NCBI RefSeq assembly: GCF_014126615.1
Contig: NZ_CP059896.1
Span: 2,552,501-2,616,500, forward strand
Direction of reading: 5' to 3'
DNA length: 64,000 nt
Origin: Ciceribacter thiooxidans
GTDB lineage: Bacteria > Pseudomonadota > Alphaproteobacteria > Rhizobiales > Rhizobiaceae
Each line of letters begins with the position of its first letter. Within the stretch, counting starts at the first letter, position 1. Positions 8,031-17,455 of this stretch are shown one piece after another. A program made the position numbers and the translations under genes. The notes below the pieces were generated by a model. The model was not told where the DNA came from and did no database searches. It worked only from the letters and a program-made list of their open reading frames with translations.

Positions 8031-9437
8031 ATGACACTCTTGGAATACATCTCTACCCGGGGCCAGGCCCCCAGCCTCGGCTTCTGCGATGCGCTCCTTG
8101 CGGGGCTTGGCCGCGACGGCGGTCTCTACGTGCCGCGCGAATGGCCGAAGCTCTCGAAGAAGGAGATCCGCGCGCTTCGGGGCAAGAGCTATCAGGAGGT
8201 TGCCTTCGCCGTCCTCAGTCCCTTCGTCGGCGACGAGATCAAGGCCGATGTCTTCCGGGCGATGATCGACGAGGCCTATACGACCTTCCGGCATCCGGCG
8301 ATCACCCCGCTCGTGCAGACCGGCCCGAACGCCTTCGTGCTGGAACTCTTCCACGGCTCCACGCTCGCCTTCAAGGACGTCGCGATGCAGCTGCTCGCGC
8401 GGCTGATGGACCATGTGCTGGCCGAGCGCGGCGAGCGGGCGACCATCATCGGCGCCACGTCCGGCGACACCGGCGGTGCGGCGATCGATGCCTTCGCCGG
8501 TCGTTCCCGCACCGACATCTTCATCCTCTTCCCGCATGAGAAGGTCTCGCCCGTCCAGCAGCGGCAGATGACCACCTGCAAGGCCGACAACGTCCATGCG
8601 CTCGCCATCCGCGGCAATTTCGACGATTGCCAGAACCTCGTGAAGGCGATGTTCAACGATGCGGCCTTCCGCGACCGGCTGCGCATCTCCGGCGTCAACT
8701 CTATCAACTGGGCCCGCATCATGGCGCAGGTGGTCTATTACTTCACCGCAGCGCTCACCCTCGGCGGCCCGGATCGCAAGATCTCCTTCACCGTGCCGAC
8801 CGGCAATTTCGGCGACGTCTTCGCCGGTTATGTCGCCAAGAAGATGGGGCTGCCGATCGATCGGCTGGTGATCGCCACCAACGAAAACGACATTCTCGCC
8901 CGCACCCTGAAGAGCGGTCGCTACGAGATGCGCGGCGTTTCGGCGACCACCTCGCCGTCGATGGACATCCAGATTTCCTCGAACTTCGAGCGGCTGCTGT
9001 TCGAAGCTTATGACCGTGACGACGCGGCCGTGCGCGCCTCGATGGAGAGCCTCAGGCAGTCCGGCTCGTTCGAGATCAAGGAGCGCGCGCTTAAGGCGAT
9101 CCGCAAGGATTTCCGTGCCGCTCGCGCCAGCGAAAAGCAGGTGGAGAAGACGATCCGCACGACGCTCGCCGAGACCGGTTACCTGCTCGATCCGCACACC
9201 GCCGTCGGCGTTTTCGCCGCCGCCAAGTTCGAGCGTTCGGCAAGCCCGATGGTGACGCTTGCGACCGCGCACCCGGCAAAATTCCCCGCCGCGGTAAAAT
9301 CCGCAAGCGGTATTGACCCGGCGCTTCCGACGTGGCTTGCTGACCTGATGGACCGGGAGGAACGTTTCGACATTCTCGACGCAGAGCTTAAAGCCGTTGA
9401 AACTTTCATCGGCCAGCATGCCCGCGCGCAAACGTAA
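8031..9437 (+). CDS. thrC: Threonine synthase
   Basis: 468 residues. This PLP enzyme converts O-phosphohomoserine to threonine in the last step of threonine synthesis. The N-terminus (YISTRGQAPSLGFCDALLAG then GLGRDGGLYVP) is diagnostic for the long proteobacterial/yeast-type threonine synthase. The PLP Lys is in STLAFKDVAMQ (Lys115), and the phosphate-binding ATSGDTGGAAIDAF follows. The ATG at 8031 follows AGCAAGG. It is followed 21 bases later by the M16 peptidase gene, a pairing common in rhizobia. The partner step, homoserine kinase (thrB), is at 17.5-18.4 kb in this window. Confidence 0.96.
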   Translation: MTLLEYISTRGQAPSLGFCDALLAGLGRDGGLYVPREWPKLSKKEIRALRGKSYQEVAFAVLSPFVGDEIKADVFRAMIDEAYTTFRHPAITPLVQTGPNAFVLELFHGSTLAFKDVAMQLLARLMDHVLAERGERATIIGATSGDTGGAAIDAFAGRSRTDIFILFPHEKVSPVQQRQMTTCKADNVHALAIRGNFDDCQNLVKAMFNDAAFRDRLRISGVNSINWARIMAQVVYYFTAALTLGGPDRKISFTVPTGNFGDVFAGYVAKKMGLPIDRLVIATNENDILARTLKSGRYEMRGVSATTSPSMDIQISSNFERLLFEAYDRDDAAVRASMESLRQSGSFEIKERALKAIRKDFRAARASEKQVEKTIRTTLAETGYLLDPHTAVGVFAAAKFERSASPMVTLATAHPAKFPAAVKSASGIDPALPTWLADLMDREERFDILDAELKAVETFIGQHARAQT

Positions 9438-9458
9438 ACCAGGCGTAGAAAGACGGAT

Positions 9459-10757
9459 ATGAAGGTTGAGTGTACCCGGCTGCCCTCCGGGCTGACCGTC
9501 GTGACGGAGAGGATGCCGCACCTCGAAAGTGTGGCGCTCGGCACCTGGATCAAATCCGGCGCCCGCAACGAAACACCGGACGAGCACGGCATCGCCCATC
9601 TCCTCGAACACATGGCCTTCAAGGGCACGAGGAGCCGCAGCGCCCGCGACATCGCCGAGCAGATCGAGAATGTCGGCGGCGAACTCAACGCCGCGACCTC
9701 GACCGAAACCACCGCCTATTATGCGCGCGTCCTCAAGGACCACGTTCCGCTCGCGGTCGACATCCTCTCCGACATCCTGACGGACTCGCTGTTCGACGAG
9801 GACGAGCTTGCGCGCGAAAAGCAGGTGATCCTGCAGGAGATCGGCGCGGCGAACGATACCCCGGACGACGTCGTCTTCGACCGCTTCTCCGAGATCGCCT
9901 TCCGCGACCAGACGCTCGGACGGCCTATCCTAGGCACGCCGGACACCGTCAAGGCCTTCACCAGCGACGAGATCCGCGGCTATCTCTCCCGCAACTACAC
10001 GACCGACCGCATGTTCGTCGTCGCTGCCGGCGCCGTCGACCACGATGCCTTCGTCCGCCAGGTCGAGGAGCGCTATGCCTCCCTGCCGACCAAGGCTTCC
10101 GCGACCCCGGTCATGGAGCCCGCCCGCTACACCGGCGGAGAAGCGCGCGAGACCCGCGACCTCATGGATGCACAGGTGCTGATCGGCTTCGAAGGCCGCG
10201 CCTACCACGTGCGCGACTTCTACTGCTCGCAGGTGCTCGCCAACATTCTCGGCGGGGGCATGTCCTCGCGGCTCTTCCAGGAAGTGCGCGAATTCCGCGG
10301 CCTCTGCTACTCGGTCTACGCCTTCCACTGGGGCTTTTCCGATACCGGCATCTTCGGCATCCATGCCGCGACCGGCGGCGAGAACCTGCCGGAACTCGTG
10401 CCCGTCATCATCGAGGAATTGCGCAAGGCGTCCAAGACGATCGACCAGCAGGAAATTGAACGTTCGCGCGCCCAGATCCGCGCACAACTCCTGATGGGAC
10501 AGGAAAGCCCGGCGGCACGCGCCGGCCAGATCGCCCGCCAGATGATGCTCTACGGCCGCCCCATCTCCAACCAGGAGATGATGGAGCGCCTCGAAGGCAT
10601 CACCACGGAGCGCCTCACCGATCTCGCCGGCCGGCTGTTCTTCGACACGGTACCGACGCTTTCGGCGATCGGACCGCTGGAACAGCTCGCGCCGATGGAC
10701 GAGATCGCCGGTGCCCTGTCGCTCGGCGATCGATCGGCCCGCAAGGCCGCCATTTAA
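9459..10757 (+). CDS. M16 family zinc peptidase (mitochondrial processing peptidase-like)
   Basis: 432 residues. The inverted zinc motif HxxEH is intact at 47-51 (HLLEHMAFKG), and the distal Glu ligand falls in the LAREKQVILQEI segment. The C-terminal half is the inactive M16_C repeat (LGGGMSSRLFQEVRE). The size and sequence match the alphaproteobacterial relatives of the mitochondrial processing peptidase beta subunit. No signal peptide is seen, so it is presumably cytosolic. It probably shares a transcript with thrC and is followed by a GNAT gene and a c-di-GMP protein on the same strand. Confidence 0.92.
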   Translation: MKVECTRLPSGLTVVTERMPHLESVALGTWIKSGARNETPDEHGIAHLLEHMAFKGTRSRSARDIAEQIENVGGELNAATSTETTAYYARVLKDHVPLAVDILSDILTDSLFDEDELAREKQVILQEIGAANDTPDDVVFDRFSEIAFRDQTLGRPILGTPDTVKAFTSDEIRGYLSRNYTTDRMFVVAAGAVDHDAFVRQVEERYASLPTKASATPVMEPARYTGGEARETRDLMDAQVLIGFEGRAYHVRDFYCSQVLANILGGGMSSRLFQEVREFRGLCYSVYAFHWGFSDTGIFGIHAATGGENLPELVPVIIEELRKASKTIDQQEIERSRAQIRAQLLMGQESPAARAGQIARQMMLYGRPISNQEMMERLEGITTERLTDLAGRLFFDTVPTLSAIGPLEQLAPMDEIAGALSLGDRSARKAAI

Positions 10758-10818
10758 GGCGGGTCGACCGCCGGGAAGACACGTGCGGCGGAAACGGCCG
10801 CCGCTGCGGGGGTAATCG

Positions 10819-11430
10819 ATGGGACGATCGGTGTTTCGGTTTCTGTCACGGCAGCCGGACAAGCCTGATCTTGCAAGCGAATTCCATCGCCTGCGTCTGG
10901 CCCGCTACAGCGATTTCGAGCAATGGCATGCGCTGCGGGCGGAAAGCCGCAGTTTCCTGCAGCCGTGGGAGCCGAGCTGGCGCCCGGACGATCTCACAGA
11001 GAGGGCCTTCCGCGCCCGCGTGCTGCGCAACGAGCAGGAATACTATGCCGGGCTCGCCGTGCCGCTCTTCCTTTTTTCGCGTTCCGACGACACCCTGCTC
11101 GGCGGCCTGACGATCGGGCTCATCCGGCGCGGCGCCTCGCAAAGCTGCATGATCGGATACTGGATGGGCGAAAGACATGCGGGGCACGGCCATATGTTTG
11201 CCGCACTTCAACTGGCTATTCCATACATATTCAGGGTCCTCGAGTTGCACCGAATTGAAGCAGCCTGTATTCCAGACAATCAAAAAAGCATCCGGCTGCT
11301 CGAACGGACCGGATTTCAGCGGGAAGGCCTTTTGCGCGAGTATCTGAAAATAAACGGACAGTGGCGCGATCACGCCCTGTATTCCAGACTGGCCGAAACT
11401 GCCGGCGGGAACAGGGACAAAGAGCGTTGA
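10819..11430 (+). CDS. GNAT N-acetyltransferase, RimJ/RimL type
   Basis: 203 residues with the RimJ-like acetyltransferase fold. Visible elements are the acceptor-side HALRAESRSFLQPWEP, the central IGYWMGERHAGHGHM (acetyl-CoA binding turn in variant form) and the C-terminal NQKSIRLLERTGFQREG, LLREYLKINGQWRDH motif common to ribosomal-protein N-alpha-acetyltransferases. It probably acetylates a protein N-terminus. Its TGA overlaps the ATG of the GGDEF-EAL gene (TGATG), so the two are coupled. Confidence 0.87.
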   Translation: MGRSVFRFLSRQPDKPDLASEFHRLRLARYSDFEQWHALRAESRSFLQPWEPSWRPDDLTERAFRARVLRNEQEYYAGLAVPLFLFSRSDDTLLGGLTIGLIRRGASQSCMIGYWMGERHAGHGHMFAALQLAIPYIFRVLELHRIEAACIPDNQKSIRLLERTGFQREGLLREYLKINGQWRDHALYSRLAETAGGNRDKER

Positions 11431-14342
11431 TGAGCTGGCTCCGGAATGACCATGCGTCCCGCGGGCGCCGGATGGTGATGCTTGTCGCCGCGCTGATGTG
11501 CGGCCTGATCAGCCTTGCCGCCGCTCCCTTGCGGGCTGCCGAGCCGGTGAAGATCTCGCGCGACGATACCGCGCTCGACCTCACCCCGACCACGGAGATC
11601 TACACGAGCCAGGGCGAGGCCTTCCAGGTTTCGACGGCCGCCGGTGCCGACGGCATCCGCCGCCGCATCGAAGTCCGCTCCAGTTCGGAAAACCACCAGG
11701 GCGACTGGGCGGTGTTCGCACTCGCCAATGTCTCGGAAGAGCAGCTCGAACGGGTGATCGTCGCACCGCATTTCCGGCTCGCCAATTCCAAGATGTTCTG
11801 GCCCGATCTCGGCTCGCAGCGCATCATCGCCATCACCCCTTCTGAAGGCTTCGCCCTCGACCGCCAGCCGAGCGACGAGGCGGACGTCTTCCGCATTACC
11901 CTGAACCCCGGCGCAGTGATCACCTTCGTCGCGGAACTTGCGACCCCCAACCTGCCGCAGATCTATCTCTGGGAGCCGAACGCCTACAAGGACACGGTGA
12001 ACGCCTTCACGCTCTATCGCGGCATCGTGCTCGGCATCGCCGGCCTGCTCGCGGTGTTCCTGACGATCCTCTTCGTGGTGAAGGGCACATCCATGCTGCC
12101 GGCGGCGGCGGCGCTTGCCTGGGCGGTGCTCGCCTATATCTGCGTCGACTTCGGCTTCATCGACAAGCTGATCGGCATCACCACCGTGGACCAGCGAATA
12201 TGGCGCGCCGGCGCGGAGGTGGCGCTGGCGTCCAGCCTGGTGATCTTCCTCTTCACCTACCTCAACCTCAACCGCTGGCACGTGCATCTCGGCTACGCGA
12301 CCTTCGCATGGGTGCTCAGCCTCGGGCTCGTCTTCGGCGTGGCGATCTACGATCCCTCCATCGCCGCCGGCATCGCCCGCCTCTCCTTCGCGCTGACGGC
12401 GACGGCCGGTATCGCCCTCATCGTCTATCTCGGTTTCAACCGCTACGACCGGGCGATCCTGCTGGTCCCCTCCTGGGCGCTGATCCTCGTCTGGCTGTTC
12501 GGCGGCTGGCTCACCGTCACCGGCCAGCTCGACAACGACATCATCCAGCCCGCACTCGGCGGTGGCCTCGTGTTGATCGTGCTGTTGATCGGCTTCACCG
12601 TCATGCAGCATGCCTTTGCCGGCGGCGCCTACCAGCAGGGCTTGTTCTCCGATCTCGAGCGGCAGGCACTGGCGCTCAGCGGCTCCGGCGACACGGTCTG
12701 GGACTGGGATGTCGCCCGCGACCGCGTCGTCACCAGCCCCGACATCTCGCAGCGACTCGGCCTCTCGCCGGGCACGATGCACGGGCCGGCGCGCAACTGG
12801 CTGCCGCGTCTCCACCCGGACGACCGCGACCGCTTCCGCGCCACGCTCGACGTGCTGCTGGAGCACCGCAAGGGCCGGCTGAACCACGAATTCCGCCTGC
12901 GCGCCGAGGACGGCCATTTCCACTGGCTGCAGATCCGCGCCCGTCCGGTGCTCGGCTCCAACGGCGAGGTCATCCGCTGCGTCGGCACGATCGTCGACGT
13001 CACCGAACAGAAGAACTCGATCGACCGGCTGATGCAGGATGCCATGCACGACAACCTGACCGGCCTGCCGAACCGCGAGGTCTTCCTCGACCGGCTGCAA
13101 TCGGTGCTGGCGCTTGCCAATGACGGCGACGCCATTCGCCCGACGGTCATGGCGATCGACATCGACCGCTACAAGCAGGTCAACGACTCGCTCGGAATCG
13201 CCGCCGGCGACAACATCCTCATTGCGCTGACACGTCGGTTGCGACGGCTCCTGAAGCCGCAGGACACGCTCGCCCGCATCTCCGGCGACGAGTTCGGCCT
13301 CATTCTCGTCTCCGAGCGCGATCCGGCCAAGGTCGCCGATTTCGCCGATGCCGTCAGCAAGGCGATCATGGTGCCGATCAGCTTCGCCAACCGCGAGGTG
13401 ATCCTGACGGCCTCGGTCGGCCTCGTCTCCTGGGTGGACCAGCAGGAGAATGCCGCCGGCCTCCTCTCCGATGCGGAGCTAGCCATGTACCGCGCCAAGC
13501 GCGCCGGCGGCAACCGCGTCGAACCCTTCCGCCCGGCCTTCCGCACGTCCGGCACCGACCGGCTGCAGCTGGAAACCGATCTTCGCCGCGCGATCGAGCG
13601 CAAGGAGCTTTCGATCGTCTACCAGCCGATCGTGACGCTCGCCGATGGTGAGATCGCCGGCTTCGAGGCGCTGATGCGCTGGGACCACCCGAAGCGCGGC
13701 AACATTCCGCCCTCCGAGTTCATCCCGATTGCGGAAGGGTCCGATCTCATCGAGCCGCTCGGCATGTTCGCGCTGGAGCGCGCGACCTCGGACCTCGTCG
13801 AGTGGGAGCGACACACCGGCCACGTACCGATCTTCGTCTCCGTCAACCTGTCGAGCGCACAGCTCCTCAGCAGCGAGCTCTACAACGACATCCGCTCGAT
13901 GCTCGCCAAGACCCAGTGCGAGCCGAACCGCATCAAGCTCGAACTCACCGAGACGGTAATGATGGCGAACCCCGAGCAGGCGCGCCTCGTGCTCGGCAAG
14001 CTCAAGGAGCTCGGCATCAGCCTGGCGCTCGACGATTTCGGCACCGGCTATTCCTCGCTCGTCTATCTGACGCGCTTCCCCTTCGACACGATCAAGCTCG
14101 ACCGGGCGCTCGTCTGCGCCGAAGGCGACAAGCGCGAAGTGATGCTGCGTTCGGTCGTCACCATGGCACGCGAAATGGAGATGACGCTGGTCGCGGAAGG
14201 CGTCGAGACCGACGAAGCCGCCAAGGCGCTCGCCGACCTCGGCTGCCAGTATGGCCAGAGCTATCTCCTCGGCCCGCCGATCGGCGCCGAATCCGTCCAG
14301 AAACTGCTGCGGGAGCGCTTTCCGCTGACCAAGCGGGCGTAA
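11430..14342 (+). CDS. Membrane-bound PAS-GGDEF-EAL c-di-GMP signalling protein with 7TMR-DISM-like sensor
   Basis: 970 residues. There is a signal peptide (ending near AAAPLRAAEP), a periplasmic beta-rich region of about 150 residues, then about seven hydrophobic helices (residues roughly 190-400), a PAS/PAC module (GDTVWDWDV...), a GGDEF domain and an EAL domain. The cyclase motif reads SGDEF (618-622), a tolerated variant. No RxxD inhibitory site is seen ahead of it (KPQD instead). The phosphodiesterase motif EAL is intact (746-748), with DDFGTGYSSL downstream. The sensor layout resembles 7TMR-DISM receptors. Net activity is uncertain; the intact EAL favours c-di-GMP hydrolysis. It is coupled to the upstream GNAT gene. 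Confidence 0.88.
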   Translation: MSWLRNDHASRGRRMVMLVAALMCGLISLAAAPLRAAEPVKISRDDTALDLTPTTEIYTSQGEAFQVSTAAGADGIRRRIEVRSSSENHQGDWAVFALANVSEEQLERVIVAPHFRLANSKMFWPDLGSQRIIAITPSEGFALDRQPSDEADVFRITLNPGAVITFVAELATPNLPQIYLWEPNAYKDTVNAFTLYRGIVLGIAGLLAVFLTILFVVKGTSMLPAAAALAWAVLAYICVDFGFIDKLIGITTVDQRIWRAGAEVALASSLVIFLFTYLNLNRWHVHLGYATFAWVLSLGLVFGVAIYDPSIAAGIARLSFALTATAGIALIVYLGFNRYDRAILLVPSWALILVWLFGGWLTVTGQLDNDIIQPALGGGLVLIVLLIGFTVMQHAFAGGAYQQGLFSDLERQALALSGSGDTVWDWDVARDRVVTSPDISQRLGLSPGTMHGPARNWLPRLHPDDRDRFRATLDVLLEHRKGRLNHEFRLRAEDGHFHWLQIRARPVLGSNGEVIRCVGTIVDVTEQKNSIDRLMQDAMHDNLTGLPNREVFLDRLQSVLALANDGDAIRPTVMAIDIDRYKQVNDSLGIAAGDNILIALTRRLRRLLKPQDTLARISGDEFGLILVSERDPAKVADFADAVSKAIMVPISFANREVILTASVGLVSWVDQQENAAGLLSDAELAMYRAKRAGGNRVEPFRPAFRTSGTDRLQLETDLRRAIERKELSIVYQPIVTLADGEIAGFEALMRWDHPKRGNIPPSEFIPIAEGSDLIEPLGMFALERATSDLVEWERHTGHVPIFVSVNLSSAQLLSSELYNDIRSMLAKTQCEPNRIKLELTETVMMANPEQARLVLGKLKELGISLALDDFGTGYSSLVYLTRFPFDTIKLDRALVCAEGDKREVMLRSVVTMAREMEMTLVAEGVETDEAAKALADLGCQYGQSYLLGPPIGAESVQKLLRERFPLTKRA

Positions 14343-14381
14343 ATTCCGGTCCCGACGAGACGAACCGCCCGCCGCTGCCCG

Positions 14382-14987
14382 TCAGGCGTGGCCGGCGTCG
14401 GCCGAAAGCATCGCGGGCGTGACGCCCATCAGGGCGAGCGCACGCTCGTATTTCCCTTCGAGCGCACGGTCGAAGATGATGTCCTCGGTCGCCGGGCAGT
14501 TGAGCCAGCCGTTGTTGGCGATCTCATGTTCGAGCTGACCCGGTCCCCAGCCGGCATAGCCGAGCAGCATGGTCGCCCGGCGCGGCCCGCGGCCGTCGGA
14601 AATGGCCCGCACGACATCCAGCGTCGCCGTCAGCGAGATGTCGTCGCTGACCGGAATGCTGGAATCGCTCAGGTAATCGTCGGTGTGGAGCACGAAGCCG
14701 CGGCCGACTTCGACGGGGCCGCCGCTCTGGATCGGAAAGTCACGGGCGTGCTCCGGCAGCATGATGGCGTCTGCCCGGTCGATCATCTCGAGGTGCAGGA
14801 GCACGTCGGCGAAGGTCAGCGATTGCGGGCGATTGATGATGAAGCCCATGGCGCCGGCCTGCGAATGGGCGCAGACATAGACCACCGAACGGGCGAAATT
14901 GCCGTCCGCCATGCCCGGCATGGCAATGAGCAGCTGCCCGTCGAGATAGCTGCGCTCGCGGTTATTCGCTAAAGACGAGAAGGGCAT
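14382..14987 (-). CDS. YqgE/AlgH family protein
   Basis: 201 residues. The ATG at 14987 was preferred over the longer open frame because a near-perfect GGAGGTAGG sits just upstream. Family hallmarks are [20 protein letters not shown] at the N-terminus, AMGFIINRP, and the later [14 protein letters not shown]. YqgE/AlgH proteins are conserved in proteobacteria and their molecular function is not settled. It is convergent with the GGDEF-EAL gene and divergent from the DsbD-like gene. Confidence 0.93.
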   Translation of the reverse strand: MPFSSLANNRERSYLDGQLLIAMPGMADGNFARSVVYVCAHSQAGAMGFIINRPQSLTFADVLLHLEMIDRADAIMLPEHARDFPIQSGGPVEVGRGFVLHTDDYLSDSSIPVSDDISLTATLDVVRAISDGRGPRRATMLLGYAGWGPGQLEHEIANNGWLNCPATEDIIFDRALEGKYERALALMGVTPAMLSADAGHA

Positions 14988-15151
14988 CCTACCTCCAACT
15001 GCCTCTACGAGGCTTTCGGCGCCGCGCGCTCGGTCTTCGACATGCGTTAATGAGAAGATGGGGCATCGGTCGCGATCTATCAACCAAAAATGATCACGGG
15101 CTATCGAGCGTGACTAGAATTGACCCAAAATGGACGCTAAGTCCATGTGAC

Positions 15152-15991
15152 ATGTTCACGCCCCGTCCTTTCCGCCTGCTGTCCTCCGCCATCGCGGCGG
15201 TCCTTGTCGCCGCGCTCGCACCGGCGCTGCCTGCCCGTGCCGCATCGAGCGACTGGGCACTCAACGAGGGCGGCCGGATGCGGCTCGTCGTCCTCCCGGC
15301 CGATGCGGAGGGCCGCCGCCAGGCCGTGCTGCAGATCGAGCCGCAGCCGGGCTGGATCACCTACTGGCGCGAACCCGGGGACAGCGGCGTTCCGCCCGCC
15401 GTGACGATGGCGCCCGCAGACGGCTTTACGCTCGACCGGATCGACTTCCCCGTGCCGAAGCGGATCGAGGCCGGTGGCCTCACCGATATCGGTTATGATA
15501 ATGCCGTGGCCCTGCCGCTTTCGCTTTCCGGACCGCCGGCAGGGAAGAAGGCGACGCTTGAGGCAACCGCCTTCATCGGCCTCTGCAAGAACATCTGCAT
15601 CCCCTTCCAGGCAGCTCTCGCAATCGACCTGCCGGCAAACGAGGCTGCCGACGCGGACGAAGCCCGCATCGTCGCAGATGCCCTCGCCAGCCTGCCCGGA
15701 AAGGCTTCCCCCAATTTCGCCGTCGAGCGCCATGCGATCAGCGCCGATCTCAAGCGCCTGACGCTCGAGGTCTCGCTCCCCGAGGGTGCGAAGGAGGCAC
15801 AGGCGATCATCACCGGCCCGTCCGGCTACGTCTTCTTCGCCTCCACGAGCGCATCCGGGGCCGGCGGCAAGACGGTCATCGAGGTGCCGGTCGGACACCT
15901 GCCGAAGAATTACGCGATCGCCGGCAAGCGCTGGGACGCGCTGGTGATCGCCGGTGGACGGGCGATCGAGACCGTCCTTGCCTTTGACTGA
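15152..15991 (+). CDS. Periplasmic DsbD N-terminal-like (DsbD-alpha) protein
   Basis: 279 residues starting at the ATG at 15152, which gives a signal peptide ending at about ALPARAAS. The mature domain resembles the immunoglobulin-like alpha domain of DsbD, with QPGWITYWREPGDSG and IGLCKNICIPF; the two cysteines (Cys145 and Cys149) are spaced CxxxC and could be a redox pair. There are no transmembrane helices and no thioredoxin domain, so it is a free-standing domain rather than full DsbD. It lies 63 bases before a peroxiredoxin gene, a fitting redox neighbour. The electron donor is unknown. Confidence 0.78.
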   Translation: MFTPRPFRLLSSAIAAVLVAALAPALPARAASSDWALNEGGRMRLVVLPADAEGRRQAVLQIEPQPGWITYWREPGDSGVPPAVTMAPADGFTLDRIDFPVPKRIEAGGLTDIGYDNAVALPLSLSGPPAGKKATLEATAFIGLCKNICIPFQAALAIDLPANEAADADEARIVADALASLPGKASPNFAVERHAISADLKRLTLEVSLPEGAKEAQAIITGPSGYVFFASTSASGAGGKTVIEVPVGHLPKNYAIAGKRWDALVIAGGRAIETVLAFD

Positions 15992-16054
15992 CGTCAATCT
16001 ATATTCCCGGCGAAACGCCCCACCGCCACAACGATCCCCGCAGAGGAGAAGCCA

Positions 16055-16540
16055 ATGACGATCGCGATCGGAGACAAACTGCCCTCGGCCACCTTCAAGG
16101 AAAAGACGCCGGACGGCCCTGTCGAGATCACCACCGACGAGCTCTTCAAGGGCAAGCGGGTCGTCGTCTTCGGCGTACCCGGCGCGTTTACGCCGACATG
16201 CTCGCTGAACCACCTGCCCGGCTATCTGGAAAACCGCGACGCGATCCTCGCCCGCGGCGTCGACGACATCGCCGTGATCTCGGTCAACGACTGGCATGTG
16301 ATGGGCGCATGGGCGCAGGCCTCCGGCGGGATGGGCAAGATCCACTTCCTCGCCGACTGGGACGCCTCCTTCACCAAGGCGATCGGCCTCGACGCCGATC
16401 TCTCGGCCGGCGGGCTCGGCGTGCGCTCGCAGCGCTATTCGATGCTGGTCGAGGACGGCAGGGTCAAGACGCTGAACGTCGAGGACATGACGAGCCAGGC
16501 GACGGTGTCCTCCGCCGCGACCATGCTCGAGCAGCTCTGA
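16055..16540 (+). CDS. Peroxiredoxin, Prx5-like (AhpC/TSA superfamily)
   Basis: 161 residues. The active-site segment is VFGVPGAFTPTCSLNHLPGY, with peroxidatic Cys49 in the PxxxTxxC context typical of Prx5/hybrid-type enzymes. No second conserved cysteine is evident, so it is probably a 1-Cys type or uses an external thiol such as glutaredoxin. It reduces H2O2 or alkyl hydroperoxides in the cytosol. AGAGGAG precedes the ATG. It is probably co-transcribed with the DsbD-like gene upstream. Confidence 0.93.
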   Translation: MTIAIGDKLPSATFKEKTPDGPVEITTDELFKGKRVVVFGVPGAFTPTCSLNHLPGYLENRDAILARGVDDIAVISVNDWHVMGAWAQASGGMGKIHFLADWDASFTKAIGLDADLSAGGLGVRSQRYSMLVEDGRVKTLNVEDMTSQATVSSAATMLEQL

Positions 16541-16587
16541 CGGGGTAGCCGCCGGAACGACCGCGGCGGGTCCCGCTCGCCGCGTCG

Positions 16588-16896
16588 TCAGATTTCCATG
16601 TCGAAGACGAGGACGCCGGAAAGCCCGCCGTCGGTCGCGCGCACGATCCGCTCGGCGACCTCGAGATGGGCCGGGTGCTGCAGATAGTAGTCCCGCACCT
16701 CAGCATCCTCGAAAGTGACGATGAAGCCGTCGACGAAGCCGCCGTCGAGCCCTTCCGTCGAGACATTCGGCCCGCAAGCCACTTCCACGATGCCGGGGAT
16801 GACGTCCTTCAGCGCGGTGATGCCCTCATAGATCGCCTGTTTGTCGGCGGCTTGCGTGGCCGCCTTGAAGCGCAGGAATACGCAATGCCGGATCAT
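16588..16896 (-). CDS. Dabb family (stress-responsive alpha-beta barrel) protein
   Basis: 102 residues: a small dimeric ferredoxin-like fold beginning MIRHCVFLRFKAATQAADKQ, with the typical EGITALKDVIPGIVEVACG and ending LSGVLVFDMEI. Members are stress proteins or small cyclases of varied role; function cannot be assigned here. It reads in the same direction as rnhA/thrB and lies 115 bases downstream of rnhA, so it may be a late gene of that transcript. It converges on the peroxiredoxin gene. Confidence 0.85.
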   Translation of the reverse strand: MIRHCVFLRFKAATQAADKQAIYEGITALKDVIPGIVEVACGPNVSTEGLDGGFVDGFIVTFEDAEVRDYYLQHPAHLEVAERIVRATDGGLSGVLVFDMEI

Positions 16897-17011
16897 GTGG
16901 ACCTCCCCTCCGTCACGTCAGGGCAAACAATAGGGACGGCTCGGGCTTTGACAAGCCGCCAAATCATCGCGGCCGGAGAAAGCCGTGGATGGCGGCGGCG
17001 CGCCCGCAGAT

Positions 17012-17455
17012 TCAACGCCCTCTCTTGAACGGCTCCATGCCGAGGCGGGCGAGTTCGTCGGCGCGCTCGTTCTCCGGATGGCCGGCATGGCCCTTGACCC
17101 AGTGCCAGGTCACCTTGTGGCGGCTGCGCGCCTCCTCCAGCGCCTGCCAGAGCTCGGCATTCTTCACCGGCTTCTTGTCGGCCGTCTTCCAGCCGTTCTT
17201 GCGCCAGCCGAAGATCCACTTCGAGATGCCGTCCATCACGTATTTGCTGTCGGTGTGGAGATCGACCTCGCAGGGCGATTTGAGCGCGTTCAGCGCACTG
17301 ATCGCCGCCATCAGCTCCATGCGGTTGTTGGTCGTCTCCGCCTCGCCGCCGGAGAGTTCCTTCTCGACGCCGTTGTAGCGCAGCACCGCGCCCCAGCCGC
17401 CGGGGCCGGGATTGCCGGAGCAGGCGCCGTCGGTGAAAATCTCGACATGCTTCAT
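17012..17455 (-). CDS. rnhA: Ribonuclease HI
   Basis: 147 residues. It cleaves the RNA strand of RNA-DNA hybrids in the cytosol. The catalytic acidic residues are all present: Asp9 in [17 protein letters not shown], Glu47 in NNRMELMA, Asp69 in LHTDSKYV, and the last Asp in NERADELAR, with the [13 protein letters not shown] basic/His loop. Length is normal. Its ATG overlaps the thrB stop (ATGA), so translation is coupled to homoserine kinase, an association conserved in rhizobia. Confidence 0.97.
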   Translation of the reverse strand: MKHVEIFTDGACSGNPGPGGWGAVLRYNGVEKELSGGEAETTNNRMELMAAISALNALKSPCEVDLHTDSKYVMDGISKWIFGWRKNGWKTADKKPVKNAELWQALEEARSRHKVTWHWVKGHAGHPENERADELARLGMEPFKRGR

